Source of the DNA: Spirochaetales bacterium
GTDB taxonomy: Bacteria > Spirochaetota > Spirochaetia > Treponematales > Rectinemataceae
NCBI GenBank assembly: GCA_015657395.1
Contig: JADLKI010000014.1
Coordinates: 200,300-221,394, forward strand
DNA: 21,095 bases
Direction of reading: 5' to 3'
The notes below the pieces were generated by a model, which did no database searches, was not told the origin of the DNA, and saw only the letters and a list, made by a program, of their open reading frames with translations. The position numbers and the translations under genes are program-made. Of the stretch, positions 1-7,275 are shown piece by piece. How positions within the stretch are numbered: position 1 is the stretch's first letter; every line of letters starts with the position of its first letter.

Positions 1-711
1 CCATAAAAGATCTGAATTTAAAGTATTTTGTAGGTTTTTAGATACTGCTTTTTGATTTTCATTTATTTGCATAAATAGTCTTATTTGTTCTTCTCTTTCA
101 AGATCAACAAATGCTACTACTGGTATTGTATGTTTGCTTTTATATTCGGACTCGCCGTATGCATAAAGTCTGTGTTGACCATCTATTATGTATGCAGATC
201 TATATGTTTGAGGTAGATATAATATACCTATTTTCGAAAGAGCAGATTCAATTTGAGGAGATGCAATATCAAATCTGATTTTTTTACAATTTGATACAAT
301 ATTTATTACAATTGAATTCGGGAAAAATCCACCATTATCTAGAAACTGTTTAATTATAATTAATCTGGATTTTTTTATAATCCTTTGATAAGTAGGCATC
401 ATTTTTTTATTAGCATTATTTCTATGCAATACATAACTTATTTTTAGTAATTTTTCTGGTTCAATTGAAAATGAATAAAACGTATGTCCGCCTATCTTTC
501 CTTGTATCGCGGGTACTCTTGTATCTAGTTCAGGCACATTTTGTCCAGAAAATAAGAATCCTTGTAATTGAAATCGCGCAGAAGTGCCTAAGTGTTTTGT
601 TAATTCTATATAATAACTAATTACTTCGTCATCGAAATGTATGATGTCATAGTTTCTCAGTCGTTCTTGATCATTTTCATTGATTATATAATTGTTAGTA
701 GCAAAAATAAA

Positions 712-1426
712 GGGGCTGAAGTAGATAAAGTAGCATGATATACTGCCGTTATGGCGATAAGTCATTGCAGATTAAGTAAAAATACGCAGTTGCGCTTGCT
801 GGAATACTTTGTGCTAGAAGTGACTGCTAGATCTGCAGCAAACTTGCTCGGAATCCAAGCTAATTCAGCCATTCTTTTCTACCGTAAAGTACGTCAAGAA
901 ATTGCAGAAAAGCTAGCGATCGAAGCACAGGAAATACTCAATGGTGACATCGAAATAGATGAAAGCTATTTCGGCGGAGTTCGGAAAGGCAAACGCGGCC
1001 GAGGCGCTGCGGGAAAAGTTGTTGTATTCGGCATGCTAAAGCGTCATGGCAAGGTTTACACAGTCATTGTCGAGAACACTAAGGAAGCTACTCTAATGCC
1101 TGTCATAACCAATAAAATAAAGCCTGATAGCATTGTTTATACAGATACTTATCGCAGCTACGATGCATTGGATGTCAGTGAGTTTCATCATCACAGAATC
1201 AATCACTCCGAAGAATTTGCAAACCAGAAAAATCACATTAATGGAATTGAAAACTTTTGGAACCAAGCGAAGCGAGTCCTAAGAAAGTATAACGGAATAG
1301 ATAGGAAATCATTCCCATTATTCTTGAAGGAATGTGAATTCAGATTTAACTACGGAACACCAGCGAACCAGCTGAAGATATTGAGGAAATGGTGCCGAAT
1401 ATAACAAGGTTATCTACGTCAGCCCC
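712..1426 (+). mobile_element. IS1595-family insertion sequence (IS1016-like), complete
   Basis: A 715-bp element with one transposase gene. The left end reads GGGGCTGAAGTAGATAA (from 712), and the complement of the right end reads GGGGCTGACGTAGATAA (from 1426), so the terminal inverted repeats differ at one base in 17. It is flanked by a perfect 8-bp direct repeat, AAAATAAA, at 704-711 and 1427-1434, the duplication length expected for this family. It interrupts the DGQHR-domain gene, whose frame is restored when the element and one repeat are removed. Confidence 0.95.
751..1404 (+). CDS. IS1595-family (ISXO2/IS1016-like) DDE transposase
   Basis: 217 residues, the usual length for the short IS1016 branch, and filling nearly the whole element. 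The catalytic residues are visible: D70 in IEIDESYFGG, D132 in VYTDTYRSY and E167 in INGIENFWNQAK. This is the ISXO2-like transposase fold. The N-terminus lacks the zinc ribbon found in longer IS1595 transposases and begins with a short helix-turn-helix-like stretch (about residues 12-50). The frame is intact, so the element may still be mobile. No good ribosome-binding site precedes the ATG. It catalyses cut-and-paste or copy movement of its own element on DNA. Confidence 0.93.
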   Translation: MAISHCRLSKNTQLRLLEYFVLEVTARSAANLLGIQANSAILFYRKVRQEIAEKLAIEAQEILNGDIEIDESYFGGVRKGKRGRGAAGKVVVFGMLKRHGKVYTVIVENTKEATLMPVITNKIKPDSIVYTDTYRSYDALDVSEFHHHRINHSEEFANQKNHINGIENFWNQAKRVLRKYNGIDRKSFPLFLKECEFRFNYGTPANQLKILRKWCRI

Positions 1427-2478
1427 AAAATAAATTTTATTTTATGTTTTGCTTCTGGAAAAGATGCTCGAATTGTACGTAATAACCCTTCCTTTTTACC
1501 CCCTATAGCTTCTATTGTCTCCTTAAAGCTTGCTTTTTTAAGTTGTTCATCACTTGCCTTGCATTTTACAATTAAGATAGTTTCAGAATCAGCGGCAAAA
1601 ATGTCTATCTGTTGCATAAGCGTATTTTCATCTGAATAAGACAATTTAAAATTTCTGTCTTTATTCATTTCTGTAAATCCCATCTTCTGAAACATACACC
1701 ATATACTATCTTCAAAAATTTCGTCGAATGGTTTCAATTTTTTTATTCGAATCGTATGCTGATTTTTTTTATCAAACAACCAATTTTCTGTTTTATATCT
1801 TTCAAATAGTTCGGGTTTTATAGTCTCATAAATAAAATGATTGGTTCTTTTCTTATATATTGATTTTAATTCATTTGATTTTGCTAAGGATAATTCTTTA
1901 CAAAATTCTGTCGTTGGCATTATTAACTCCCTTGAATATTAGTAAAATATATTCTGTAATTTGTCCTCTTTTTGCATTAATTCCACCGATTAAACTAGCT
2001 CTGTTAATTTCGATTATCCTATCTCCATTGTCGAATATATTTTTTATATCTTTGTGAAAAGCATTTGTTAATATATATTGAGCTTTTGTTTTTCTAATAT
2101 CAAGAATTAATTCGCTTAGTCTATATTGGTCATGAATTGAAAATAATTTTTCATTATATTTTATAAAACCATTATTATTATGAGAAACTGTATATGGAGG
2201 ATCTAAAAATACTAAATCTCCTTTTTTAACATTATTCTTAACCATTGAAAAATCTCCGACTAATAACTCGGCATTCTGCAATTTTTGTGATGATTGATAT
2301 AGAATATTTTCATTTAAAAAGTCTTTTGTTCTAAATCCATATGGTACATTATATAAACCTTTTAAGTTTACTCGATATAAACCATTGAAGTATAATGAGC
2401 CGTGAAAACTGGACAGGATTAGCAAGGGAATAAGGTAGACCGCTCCTCCTTGCGGGACACGAAGCGGGAGGCGTAGAG

Positions 2479-2787
2479 TTGGGTATGAGAAAGCGGTACG
2501 ACAAAGCATTCAAGGCCAAAGTAGCCCTGGAAGCCCTGAAGGGCGAGAAGACCTTACAGGAACTGGCAACCACCTACGCGGTCCATCCGAACATGATTGC
2601 GCTCTGGAAAAAGCAGGTTATGGAACATGCGTCGATGGTCTTTGAGAAAGAAGGGAAGGAGAAAGCTTCTGAAGAAGCCGAACGCCAAAAGGATGAACTG
2701 TACAAACAGATAGGCCAACTCCAGGTTGAAAACGACTACCTTAAAAAAAAATTCAAACAACTGTACGGGACCGAACCGAAATGGTAG
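2479..2787 (+). CDS. IS3-family OrfA (helix-turn-helix, leucine zipper)
   Basis: 102 residues. The N-terminal ~60 form the Transposase_8 type helix-turn-helix (KAFKAKVALEALKGEKTLQE, then a second recognition helix around VHPNMIALWKKQ). The C-terminal part (about 65-95) is a charged coiled coil used for multimerisation. TTG at 2479 follows GGGAGG by about 7 bases; ATG at 2485 is the alternative start. OrfA binds the element ends. It overlaps orfB by 7 bases, and a run of nine A near its 3' end offers a -1 slippage site for making the OrfAB fusion. It is identical to the copy at 6967-7275. Confidence 0.92.
   Translation: MGMRKRYDKAFKAKVALEALKGEKTLQELATTYAVHPNMIALWKKQVMEHASMVFEKEGKEKASEEAERQKDELYKQIGQLQVENDYLKKKFKQLYGTEPKW
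2743..2751 (+). other. Probable -1 frameshift slippery site (A9) between orfA and orfB
   Basis: Nine consecutive A residues lie in the orfA frame 12 codons before its stop. The -1 frame has a stop at 2742-2744 just upstream and is open from there into orfB, so slippage on this run would produce an OrfAB fusion, as known for many IS3 elements. The same run occurs in copy 2 (7231-7239). The sequence is seen; its use is inferred from the family. Confidence 0.6.
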
Positions 2788-3616
2788 AAGCCGATCATCC
2801 TGAGCTTTCAATAGCACAGCAATGTGCGATTCTTGGGATACAGAGGTCATCCTATTACTATCAGCCTAAGGAGGTAGCGGAAGATACAGATTTGGCTGTT
2901 TTAGAAGCTATTCTCGAGGTACTGAAAGAAAAACCGTTCTACGGGTACCGGAGGATGGCAAGAGAACTCGATTACTTAGGCGTTACACGAAAGCAGGTTC
3001 GAAGGATCATGAAGAAAGCGGGCTTACGGGCTATCTACCCAGGGCTACAGCTTTCAAAGCCAGCAAAGGGTTCAAAGAAGTATCCGTACCTGCTTAAGGG
3101 AATGCACATCTGGCTGCCGAACCAGGTGTGGGCGTCTGACATAACGTACCTTAAGCTTTCGGGTGGCTACGTGTACCTGGTTACGATCATTGACCTGTAT
3201 TCCAGGAAAGTTCTCTCGTGGCGAGTGTCGAACACTATGGACGCTCAATTCTGTGTATCGGCACTTGAAGAGGCGATAGCCCATTATGGAGTACCGGGTG
3301 TTTTCAACACGGACCAGGGAGCCAGTTTACTTCTGACGCCTTTGTGTCGGTGTTGGAATCGCATGGTATACGGATCAGCATGGACGGCGTCAACAGGGCT
3401 TTGGACAACATCGTTGTGGAACGGTTCTGGCGATCTTTGAAGTACGAGGATATTTACCTCAAGGACTATCGGACGATGTCAGAATTGAAAGAAGGACTTG
3501 CTCGCTATATGAAGTTTTACAATAGCGAGCGATTTCACCAGTCGCTGGAGTATGAGACTCCGGACACGATGTATTGGAGCAGATTCCCTGTTAGGGAACT
3601 CAAAGAAATCGCATGA
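2781..3616 (+). pseudogene. IS3-family OrfB transposase, frameshifted (copy 1)
   Basis: By comparison with copy 2 the intact product is 278 residues: an HTH_21-like N-terminus, then an rve integrase core with D120 (ASDITYLKL), D178 (FNTDQGSQF) and E214 (VVERFWRSL). Here the frame is intact through the first and second Asp, then breaks at 3317-3319, where three G replace the four in copy 2. The remainder is readable in another frame from about 3344 to 3616. The second Asp and the catalytic Glu are therefore on separate frames and no active transposase is expected. Confidence 0.9.
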
Positions 3617-4119
3617 GGGGAGCAAAAGTCCACCTTATTTTTCATCTTTCTCTGTCTTGACAGAGGGGCTCATTATAAAGGATGTTTGATTTAAGAAAAT
3701 AAATTGAGCTGAAATTTCAAAGGGATCAGAAAACTTAGTGTTTCTAATTTTATAATAAAATTCTTCTTCATTTTTAAATGATTTCAAGATAGAAATAATG
3801 TTTTTAGGATTTTCTTTTAAACATTTATAAGTTTGAATTAAATTAAAATTAATATCAGAAAGATATGATAATTTATCAGAAGCAATAGAAAAAATACAGC
3901 TCCACTTCCTAAAAACGGCTCATGATAATTCATAAAATTAAGCTGAGGAAATAGTTTCGGAATGTATTTTATTAGCCAAGACTTTCCACCAGCCCATCTT
4001 AAATATGGTTTACTATATGAAAGCATATTATGTTTGCCCATCAAGTATCAATAATTATAAAAATATAATCCTTAGAAAGAAGAAATATTGAATTATGTTC
4101 ACAATAGCGCGAAGCGTCA

Positions 4120-4296
4120 ATCTAACGTGCGCGTAACTTGTGAGGCGTAAGTGGCGCGATGCTTGCGGTTGAGCGGCAGCTTCACTTGTTTTTTTTGAAC
4201 TCTTTTGTCGTTCGTTGGTCTTTATAATTTTACACACTGCAGAAAGAAAGCCAGAATCGTGACAGTAGCCGAACCAAGTCAACGCGGTTGTTAGGT
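4120..4296 (-). repeat. attC-like cassette recombination site 1
   Basis: A 177-bp element bounded on the plus strand by ATCTAAC (4120-4126) and GTTAGGT (4290-4296), which fit the RYYYAAC / GTTRRRY simple-site rule. The outer arms pair imperfectly: CTAACGTGCGCGTAACTTG at the left, and CTAACAACCGCGTTGACTTG on the complement at the right, with one unpaired base near the inner box, as in folded attC sites. Read on the minus strand it directly follows the stop of the phosphatase-like gene, the normal cassette layout. Three related elements lie at 5643, 6784 and 11,485. No integrase is in the window, so attC status is an inference. Confidence 0.75.
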
Positions 4297-4307
4297 TTCT
4301 TTTTATT

Positions 4308-4859
4308 CTATATTGCTATTTCTTCCAAGCTTATGAACACATCGCCGTTCATTACCATCTTGATAACATAGGGCATTTTGCCAATAAAATGCATAAAGTC
4401 TTTATACGTGAACTTTTCATCATAATAACTCATTATTGATGCAAGTGCGGTTCCATGTGTTCCAATAATTACTTTTCTATTCTCATTTTCTTTTATTACA
4501 TTCCGTAATTCTTTTATATTTCTTTCTTGTACTTCTATAATTGATTCTCCACCGTCAATACTTTTACTGTGATCTTCCCACATTTTTTCTACAAATGTTG
4601 CTAAATCTCCTGTATTATCAATCCAATTCGATTTACTGATTCTTTCTTTAAAATCTTCTCTTATGATTATCGTGAGTCCTTTGACTTCAGCAATTGGTTT
4701 CACCGTTTGAATCGCTCGTGTATATGGGCTAGAATAAATCGTATCAATAGTATAGGCCCGAAAAAGCTTTACGAGCTTTTCAAGATCAGAAAACCCTTGT
4801 GGAGTTAATGGTCTCCTTTGTTCGTCGGTAACAAGAAAGTCTGATTCTGCATGTCTCAC
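4308..4859 (-). CDS. Histidine phosphatase (phosphoglycerate-mutase-like) family protein
   Basis: The catalytic RHAES motif is at residues 2-6 counted from the GTG at 4859, with the second motif IIGTHGTALASI (about 132-143) giving the other active-site His. SSPYTRAIQT is also typical. Members remove phosphate through a phospho-histidine; the substrate is unknown. The family normally has LYFVRHAE preceded by a start, and here the codons for ELTELYF lie just upstream in frame, so the true protein should begin near 4877-4892. No ATG is there. Candidates are CTG at 4877 (behind AAAGGA) or ATA at 4892, which overlaps the stop of the PIN toxin gene. The gene is last in its cassette, 12 bp before the attC. 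It may be translated poorly or not at all. Confidence 0.82.
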   Translation of the reverse strand: MRHAESDFLVTDEQRRPLTPQGFSDLEKLVKLFRAYTIDTIYSSPYTRAIQTVKPIAEVKGLTIIIREDFKERISKSNWIDNTGDLATFVEKMWEDHSKSIDGGESIIEVQERNIKELRNVIKENENRKVIIGTHGTALASIMSYYDEKFTYKDFMHFIGKMPYVIKMVMNGDVFISLEEIAI

Positions 4860-4888
4860 AAAATATAGTTCAGTCAGTTCGTATTCCT

Positions 4889-5320
4889 TTATCGCTTATT
4901 TTTTATAGGTAATGTCTTGAGATATTCTTCTGGTGTTTGGATCAAAAGATCTTTTTCTTTATAGTCTTTTACATTTCTCGTGAGAATTATTCCTATATCA
5001 TTCTCCCGGGCAGTAAAATATTGTAGACCATCTTCAAAGTCGGAGAATTGAGAGTTCAGCGCAAGATCCACCATTTTTTCATCAATGGGAATTACACGAA
5101 CTATCAACCGTAATTTCCGTAATAACTCCTTCGCTTTCTCAATGCCCAATACTTTTCGCAAGATATAAAACACATTTGCATAGACTAGGGATGTAGTCGC
5201 AAGATGCAGCGCTCCTTTATCCCCCAAGGTAAATACTTCAGCGGCAAATGCATAAAACGGTTCTCTTTTACATAAGAGATCGAGGATGACATCAGCATCA
5301 ACAAAGAGGATGTTATTCAT
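4889..5320 (-). CDS. PIN-domain toxin (VapC-like ribonuclease)
   Basis: 143 residues, usual for a single PIN domain. The metal-binding acids are visible: D8/D10 in ILFVDADVILDLL, E96-D97 in SDFEDGLQYF, and the distal part of the domain in GIILTRNVKDY. Family members are Mg-dependent RNases that block translation by cutting tRNA or rRNA; the target here is unknown. The start overlaps the antitoxin gene end by 8 bp (ATG at 5320), the normal toxin-antitoxin arrangement. The reading frame is intact although the antitoxin gene upstream is frameshifted, a combination that would be harmful unless the toxin is silent or neutralised elsewhere. Confidence 0.92.
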   Translation of the reverse strand: MNNILFVDADVILDLLCKREPFYAFAAEVFTLGDKGALHLATTSLVYANVFYILRKVLGIEKAKELLRKLRLIVRVIPIDEKMVDLALNSQFSDFEDGLQYFTARENDIGIILTRNVKDYKEKDLLIQTPEEYLKTLPIKNKR

Positions 5321-5556
5321 ATTTTGCTTCTAGATAATCCGTATAGCTGAGGGTATTGAGGTCTTTTTCAGAGATAACACCACTTAATTCTTCAACCAAG
5401 GGAGAAAAGTGCGATTTCTGTTGAGTATCAGATGCGACTAAATTGGCGGAAATAATCTTCCACAAGCCTCGAGAGACTTCTGTTGTGATGGTGTGCATAC
5501 TGTTTTGCGGATTGGATTACTGATTTATCGAGCTTAAGGGTAAGTTTCGTTTCCAT
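5313..5556 (-). pseudogene. DUF6364-like antitoxin, frameshifted
   Basis: The true start is ATG at 5556, behind AGGAG at a spacing of 6. It reads METKLTLKLDKSVIQSAKQY, a ribbon-helix-helix-like DNA-binding start, through NRSLSRLVEDYF. It then falls out of frame near 5445-5449, where one extra C/G would have to be removed. The other frame continues ANLVASDTQQKS and ends ...YTDYLEAKYE, the toxin-binding tail. The repaired product is 80 residues. This family pairs with PIN toxins, and the toxin gene follows with an 8-bp overlap. As written, translation stops shortly after the DNA-binding half, so the toxin-wrapping tail would be missing. Confidence 0.85.
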
Positions 5557-5568
5557 AGGCATCTCCTA

Positions 5569-5600
5569 ACACGTACTAATATAACTAAATTAATACGTAT
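5569..5600. promoter_or_regulatory. Inverted-repeat operator candidate of the toxin-antitoxin operon
   Basis: ACACGTACTAAT (5569-5580) and ATTAATACGTAT (5589-5600) are inverted copies matching at 10 of 12 positions, separated by 8 bp. They cover the -10 and spacer of the promoter just upstream of the antitoxin start, so an antitoxin dimer bound here would shut off its own operon. AATACGTATT is in addition a perfect palindrome. The repeats are seen; the binding protein is inferred. Confidence 0.6.
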
Positions 5601-5606
5601 TGTAAA
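5578..5606 (-). promoter_or_regulatory. Promoter of the toxin-antitoxin operon
   Basis: On the minus strand, TTTACA (complement of 5601-5606) and TATATT (complement of 5578-5583) are separated by exactly 17 bp, each one base off the sigma-70 consensus. It lies about 20 bp before the antitoxin start and within the cassette, so this cassette can be expressed without an integron promoter. Confidence 0.65.
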
Positions 5607-5642
5607 GTAAAGGAGACATATTTTTGAGCGCCGAAGGCGTCA

Positions 5643-5809
5643 ACCTAACGTGCGCGTAACTTGCGACGCGCGCCCTGCGAAGCAGGTTGGCCGCGATGGT
5701 TGCTGGTTGAGCGGCAGATAAACTTTTCTAGTTGCTTTTTTCCCTTTTAGATACTGAAGCCTACAAGCATCGTGACAAAGCGCACGTCTGGTTCAAGCGC
5801 TTGTTAGCC
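5643..5809 (-). repeat. attC-like cassette recombination site 2
   Basis: 167 bp, bounded by ACCTAAC (5643-5649) and GTTAGCC (5803-5809). It shares CTAACGTGCGCGTAACTTG with sites 1 and 4. Unlike sites 1 and 3 it carries an internal hairpin, CCTGC-GAA-GCAGG (5674-5686), which is also in site 4. The stop codon of the GrpB-like gene lies inside the right 7-mer, a hallmark of cassette genes. The orientation is the same as site 1. Confidence 0.75.
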
Positions 5810-6250
5810 AGCTAATATTTCTTTCATAATATTCTCTTTCCCCTCTGTATATTCTTCTCTTGTTTTCAGAGACGATGTTTTTTTGTATTCCGCATATTTA
5901 TCACGCATGGTTTTATTTGATTGTAATCGTTTTACGACTTCTAAATGATTTGTATATGCACTGTCTGATATCATAAATGCATGAAGATGAAAGAAAACAA
6001 GCCCTTTGTTCCCTTTTATATAATAGTCTCTTCCCTTGATTCCATTTTCGCCTTTATAGTCATAACCAATAGTACTTAGTTTTTGCTTTAGTTTTTCTCT
6101 GCCATCTTCATCACTTATTCCTACTAAAATATCGATAATTGGTTTTGCTATTAATTCACTAACGGCAGTACTGCCAACATGGCTAATATTGAAAAGTCTG
6201 TCTTCATCCCTATTTATTTCATATTCTTCATACCTATACAGCATCTCCAT
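5804..6250 (-). CDS. GrpB-family nucleotidyltransferase-like protein
   Basis: 148 residues. The family core HVGSTAVSELIAKPIIDIL (about 24-42) holds the GS...D nucleotidyltransferase motif, and the later HLHAF (about 91-95) is also conserved. GrpB proteins usually have about 20 more residues at the N-terminus (a YDP.W segment). Here an in-frame TGA precedes the ATG at 6250, so the start is genuinely short. It overlaps the end of the Nudix gene by 37 bp and ends inside attC-like site 2, so the two share one cassette. The substrate of GrpB proteins is not known with certainty. Confidence 0.85.
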   Translation of the reverse strand: MEMLYRYEEYEINRDEDRLFNISHVGSTAVSELIAKPIIDILVGISDEDGREKLKQKLSTIGYDYKGENGIKGRDYYIKGNKGLVFFHLHAFMISDSAYTNHLEVVKRLQSNKTMRDKYAEYKKTSSLKTREEYTEGKENIMKEILAG

Positions 6251-6765
6251 ATTTCATTATGAGTTGATAATGCAATTTTTCCACTTTCAAGACCATATTC
6301 ATTCACAGGGATATAGAGTTCTGGACTATTATAGATATTTAAATACTGACTTAATTCTGGATCAATTGTGTCAAAACTATCTTTCGTAATCCATCTATAT
6401 TTAACAGTAATTCCATTGTCTTTATCGTTACTATCTATCGTATACTCAAAGTCATTAGGTAAATTGCCATTATAGAGTAAAAGAAAATCACTTCTTTCCA
6501 CATTCTTATAATTTGTTGGTTTGAAATAATTCAACATTCCGATTTTTCGTAAATAGGTTAGTTCTTCTCTTTTAATTCCTGTTTCTTCATATATTTCTCG
6601 ATAAAGTCCATCAATTACCTTTTCACCTATTTTTACCCCACCGCCAGGTAATCTAGAATAGTGATAGGGTTGATGATTTAGAGAATATGTAAGCAATGAA
6701 TAATGATCTTTTGATTTTCTAATAATATAAGCAATAGCCTTTGCTTCATAGACAATTTGAGTCAC
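6214..6765 (-). CDS. Nudix hydrolase
   Basis: 183 residues. A perfect Nudix box GX5EX7REUXEEXGU runs from G42 to I64 (REIYEETGI at the end), giving the Mg-binding helix that hydrolyses nucleoside diphosphates linked to another group; the substrate cannot be read from the sequence. The start is GTG at 6765 with AGGAG six bases upstream. The gene begins 18 bp from attC-like site 3, as expected for a promoterless cassette, and overlaps the GrpB-like gene downstream. The C-terminal ~20 residues lie in the overlap and look poorly conserved, so the original end may differ. Confidence 0.92.
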   Translation of the reverse strand: MTQIVYEAKAIAYIIRKSKDHYSLLTYSLNHQPYHYSRLPGGGVKIGEKVIDGLYREIYEETGIKREELTYLRKIGMLNYFKPTNYKNVERSDFLLLYNGNLPNDFEYTIDSNDKDNGITVKYRWITKDSFDTIDPELSQYLNIYNSPELYIPVNEYGLESGKIALSTHNEIWRCCIGMKNMK

Positions 6766-6966
6766 TTCTTGCTCCTATAGTCTGGCTAACGTGCGCGTGA
6801 CTTGTGAGGCGTCAGTGGCGCGATTCTTGCAAGTCGCGCAAGCCGTTTAGGTTTTTTGTTTGAACTCTTTTGTCGTTCTATAATGAGCCGTGAAAACTGG
6901 ACAGGATTAGCAAGGGAATAAGGTAGACCGCTCCTCCTTGCGGGACACGAAGCGGGAGGCGTAGAG

Positions 6967-7275
6967 TTGGGTATGAGAAAGCGGTACGACAAAGCATTCA
7001 AGGCCAAAGTAGCCCTGGAAGCCCTGAAGGGCGAGAAGACCTTACAGGAACTGGCAACCACCTACGCGGTCCATCCGAACATGATTGCGCTCTGGAAAAA
7101 GCAGGTTATGGAACATGCGTCGATGGTCTTTGAGAAAGAAGGGAAGGAGAAAGCTTCTGAAGAAGCCGAACGCCAAAAGGATGAACTGTACAAACAGATA
7201 GGCCAACTCCAGGTTGAAAACGACTACCTTAAAAAAAAATTCAAACAACTGTACGGGACCGAACCGAAATGGTAG
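6967..7275 (+). CDS. IS3-family OrfA, copy 2
   Basis: 102 residues, identical to the product at 2479-2787: a helix-turn-helix over the first ~60 residues and a coiled coil after it. TTG at 6967 follows GGGAGG; ATG at 6973 is the alternative start. The A9 slippage run lies at 7231-7239. It binds the IS3 ends and could serve either copy in trans. Confidence 0.92.
   Translation: MGMRKRYDKAFKAKVALEALKGEKTLQELATTYAVHPNMIALWKKQVMEHASMVFEKEGKEKASEEAERQKDELYKQIGQLQVENDYLKKKFKQLYGTEPKW

Larger units (their letters stand above)
1..1920 (-). pseudogene. DGQHR-domain protein with restriction-nuclease-like N-terminus, split by IS1595 and cut by window edge
   Basis: Read leftward from ATG at 1920. The first part (1920-1427) runs into the IS at 712-1426. 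Taking out the IS and one copy of its 8-bp duplication rejoins the frame exactly to 703-1, giving 399 codons still open at the window edge. The N-terminal ~165 residues hold a PD-(D/E)xK-like patch (IDIFAADSETILIVKCKA, about residues 105-122). The second half carries the motif IIDGQHRLYAYGE (complement of about 140-190), the signature of DGQHR/DndB-like proteins, followed by a ParB-like VVAFVDL...QINENQKAVS stretch. The start overlaps the end of the upstream methyltransferase gene by 23 bp, so the two form one operon. The pair resembles a restriction-modification-like unit, but that role is inferred. The usual ECK of the nuclease motif reads KCK here. The coding evidence is strong; the exact activity is uncertain. 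Confidence 0.85.
2391..3677 (+). mobile_element. IS3-family insertion sequence, copy 1
   Basis: A 1287-bp element with 11-bp perfect ends TATAATGAGCC / GGCTCATTATA and a 3-bp direct repeat AAG at 2388-2390 and 3678-3680. The same ends bound copy 2 at 6879-8165. It carries orfA and orfB in the usual overlapping arrangement. It inserted in the Dam-like gene; removing it with one AAG restores LNQTSFNGLYRV in frame, which confirms these boundaries. OrfB has a one-base deletion, so this copy probably cannot move unaided. Confidence 0.94.
1898..4041 (-). pseudogene. D12-class DNA N6-adenine methyltransferase (Dam-like), split by IS3 and frameshifted
   Basis: The N-terminal part starts at ATG 4041 (or TTG 4044) and shows [14 protein letters not shown] and the SAM-binding motif [11 protein letters not shown]. 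The frame then breaks at a run of six A on the plus strand (3889-3894). With one more base it continues through YLSDIN and FIFLNQTS. The IS3 copy at 2391-3677 sits exactly there, and after removing it with one AAG duplication the protein continues as FNGLYRVN, then the catalytic DPPYTVSH, ending at 1898. The repaired gene codes for 284 residues, the normal Dam size. It would transfer a methyl group from SAM to adenine N6 in a short DNA site. It overlaps the following DGQHR/nuclease-like gene by 23 bp, which suggests a modification subunit protecting the host from that partner. As it stands it cannot give an active enzyme. Confidence 0.93.

Noticed and set aside
4055..4282. 75-codon minus-strand open frame across attC-like site 1
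   Set aside because: It lies almost wholly inside the repeat element, has no ribosome-binding site and no protein-like pattern.
5566..5606. Repeated ACGTA motifs as the start of a CRISPR array or origin iterons
   Set aside because: There are only two inverted copies placed on a promoter; an operator explains them better.
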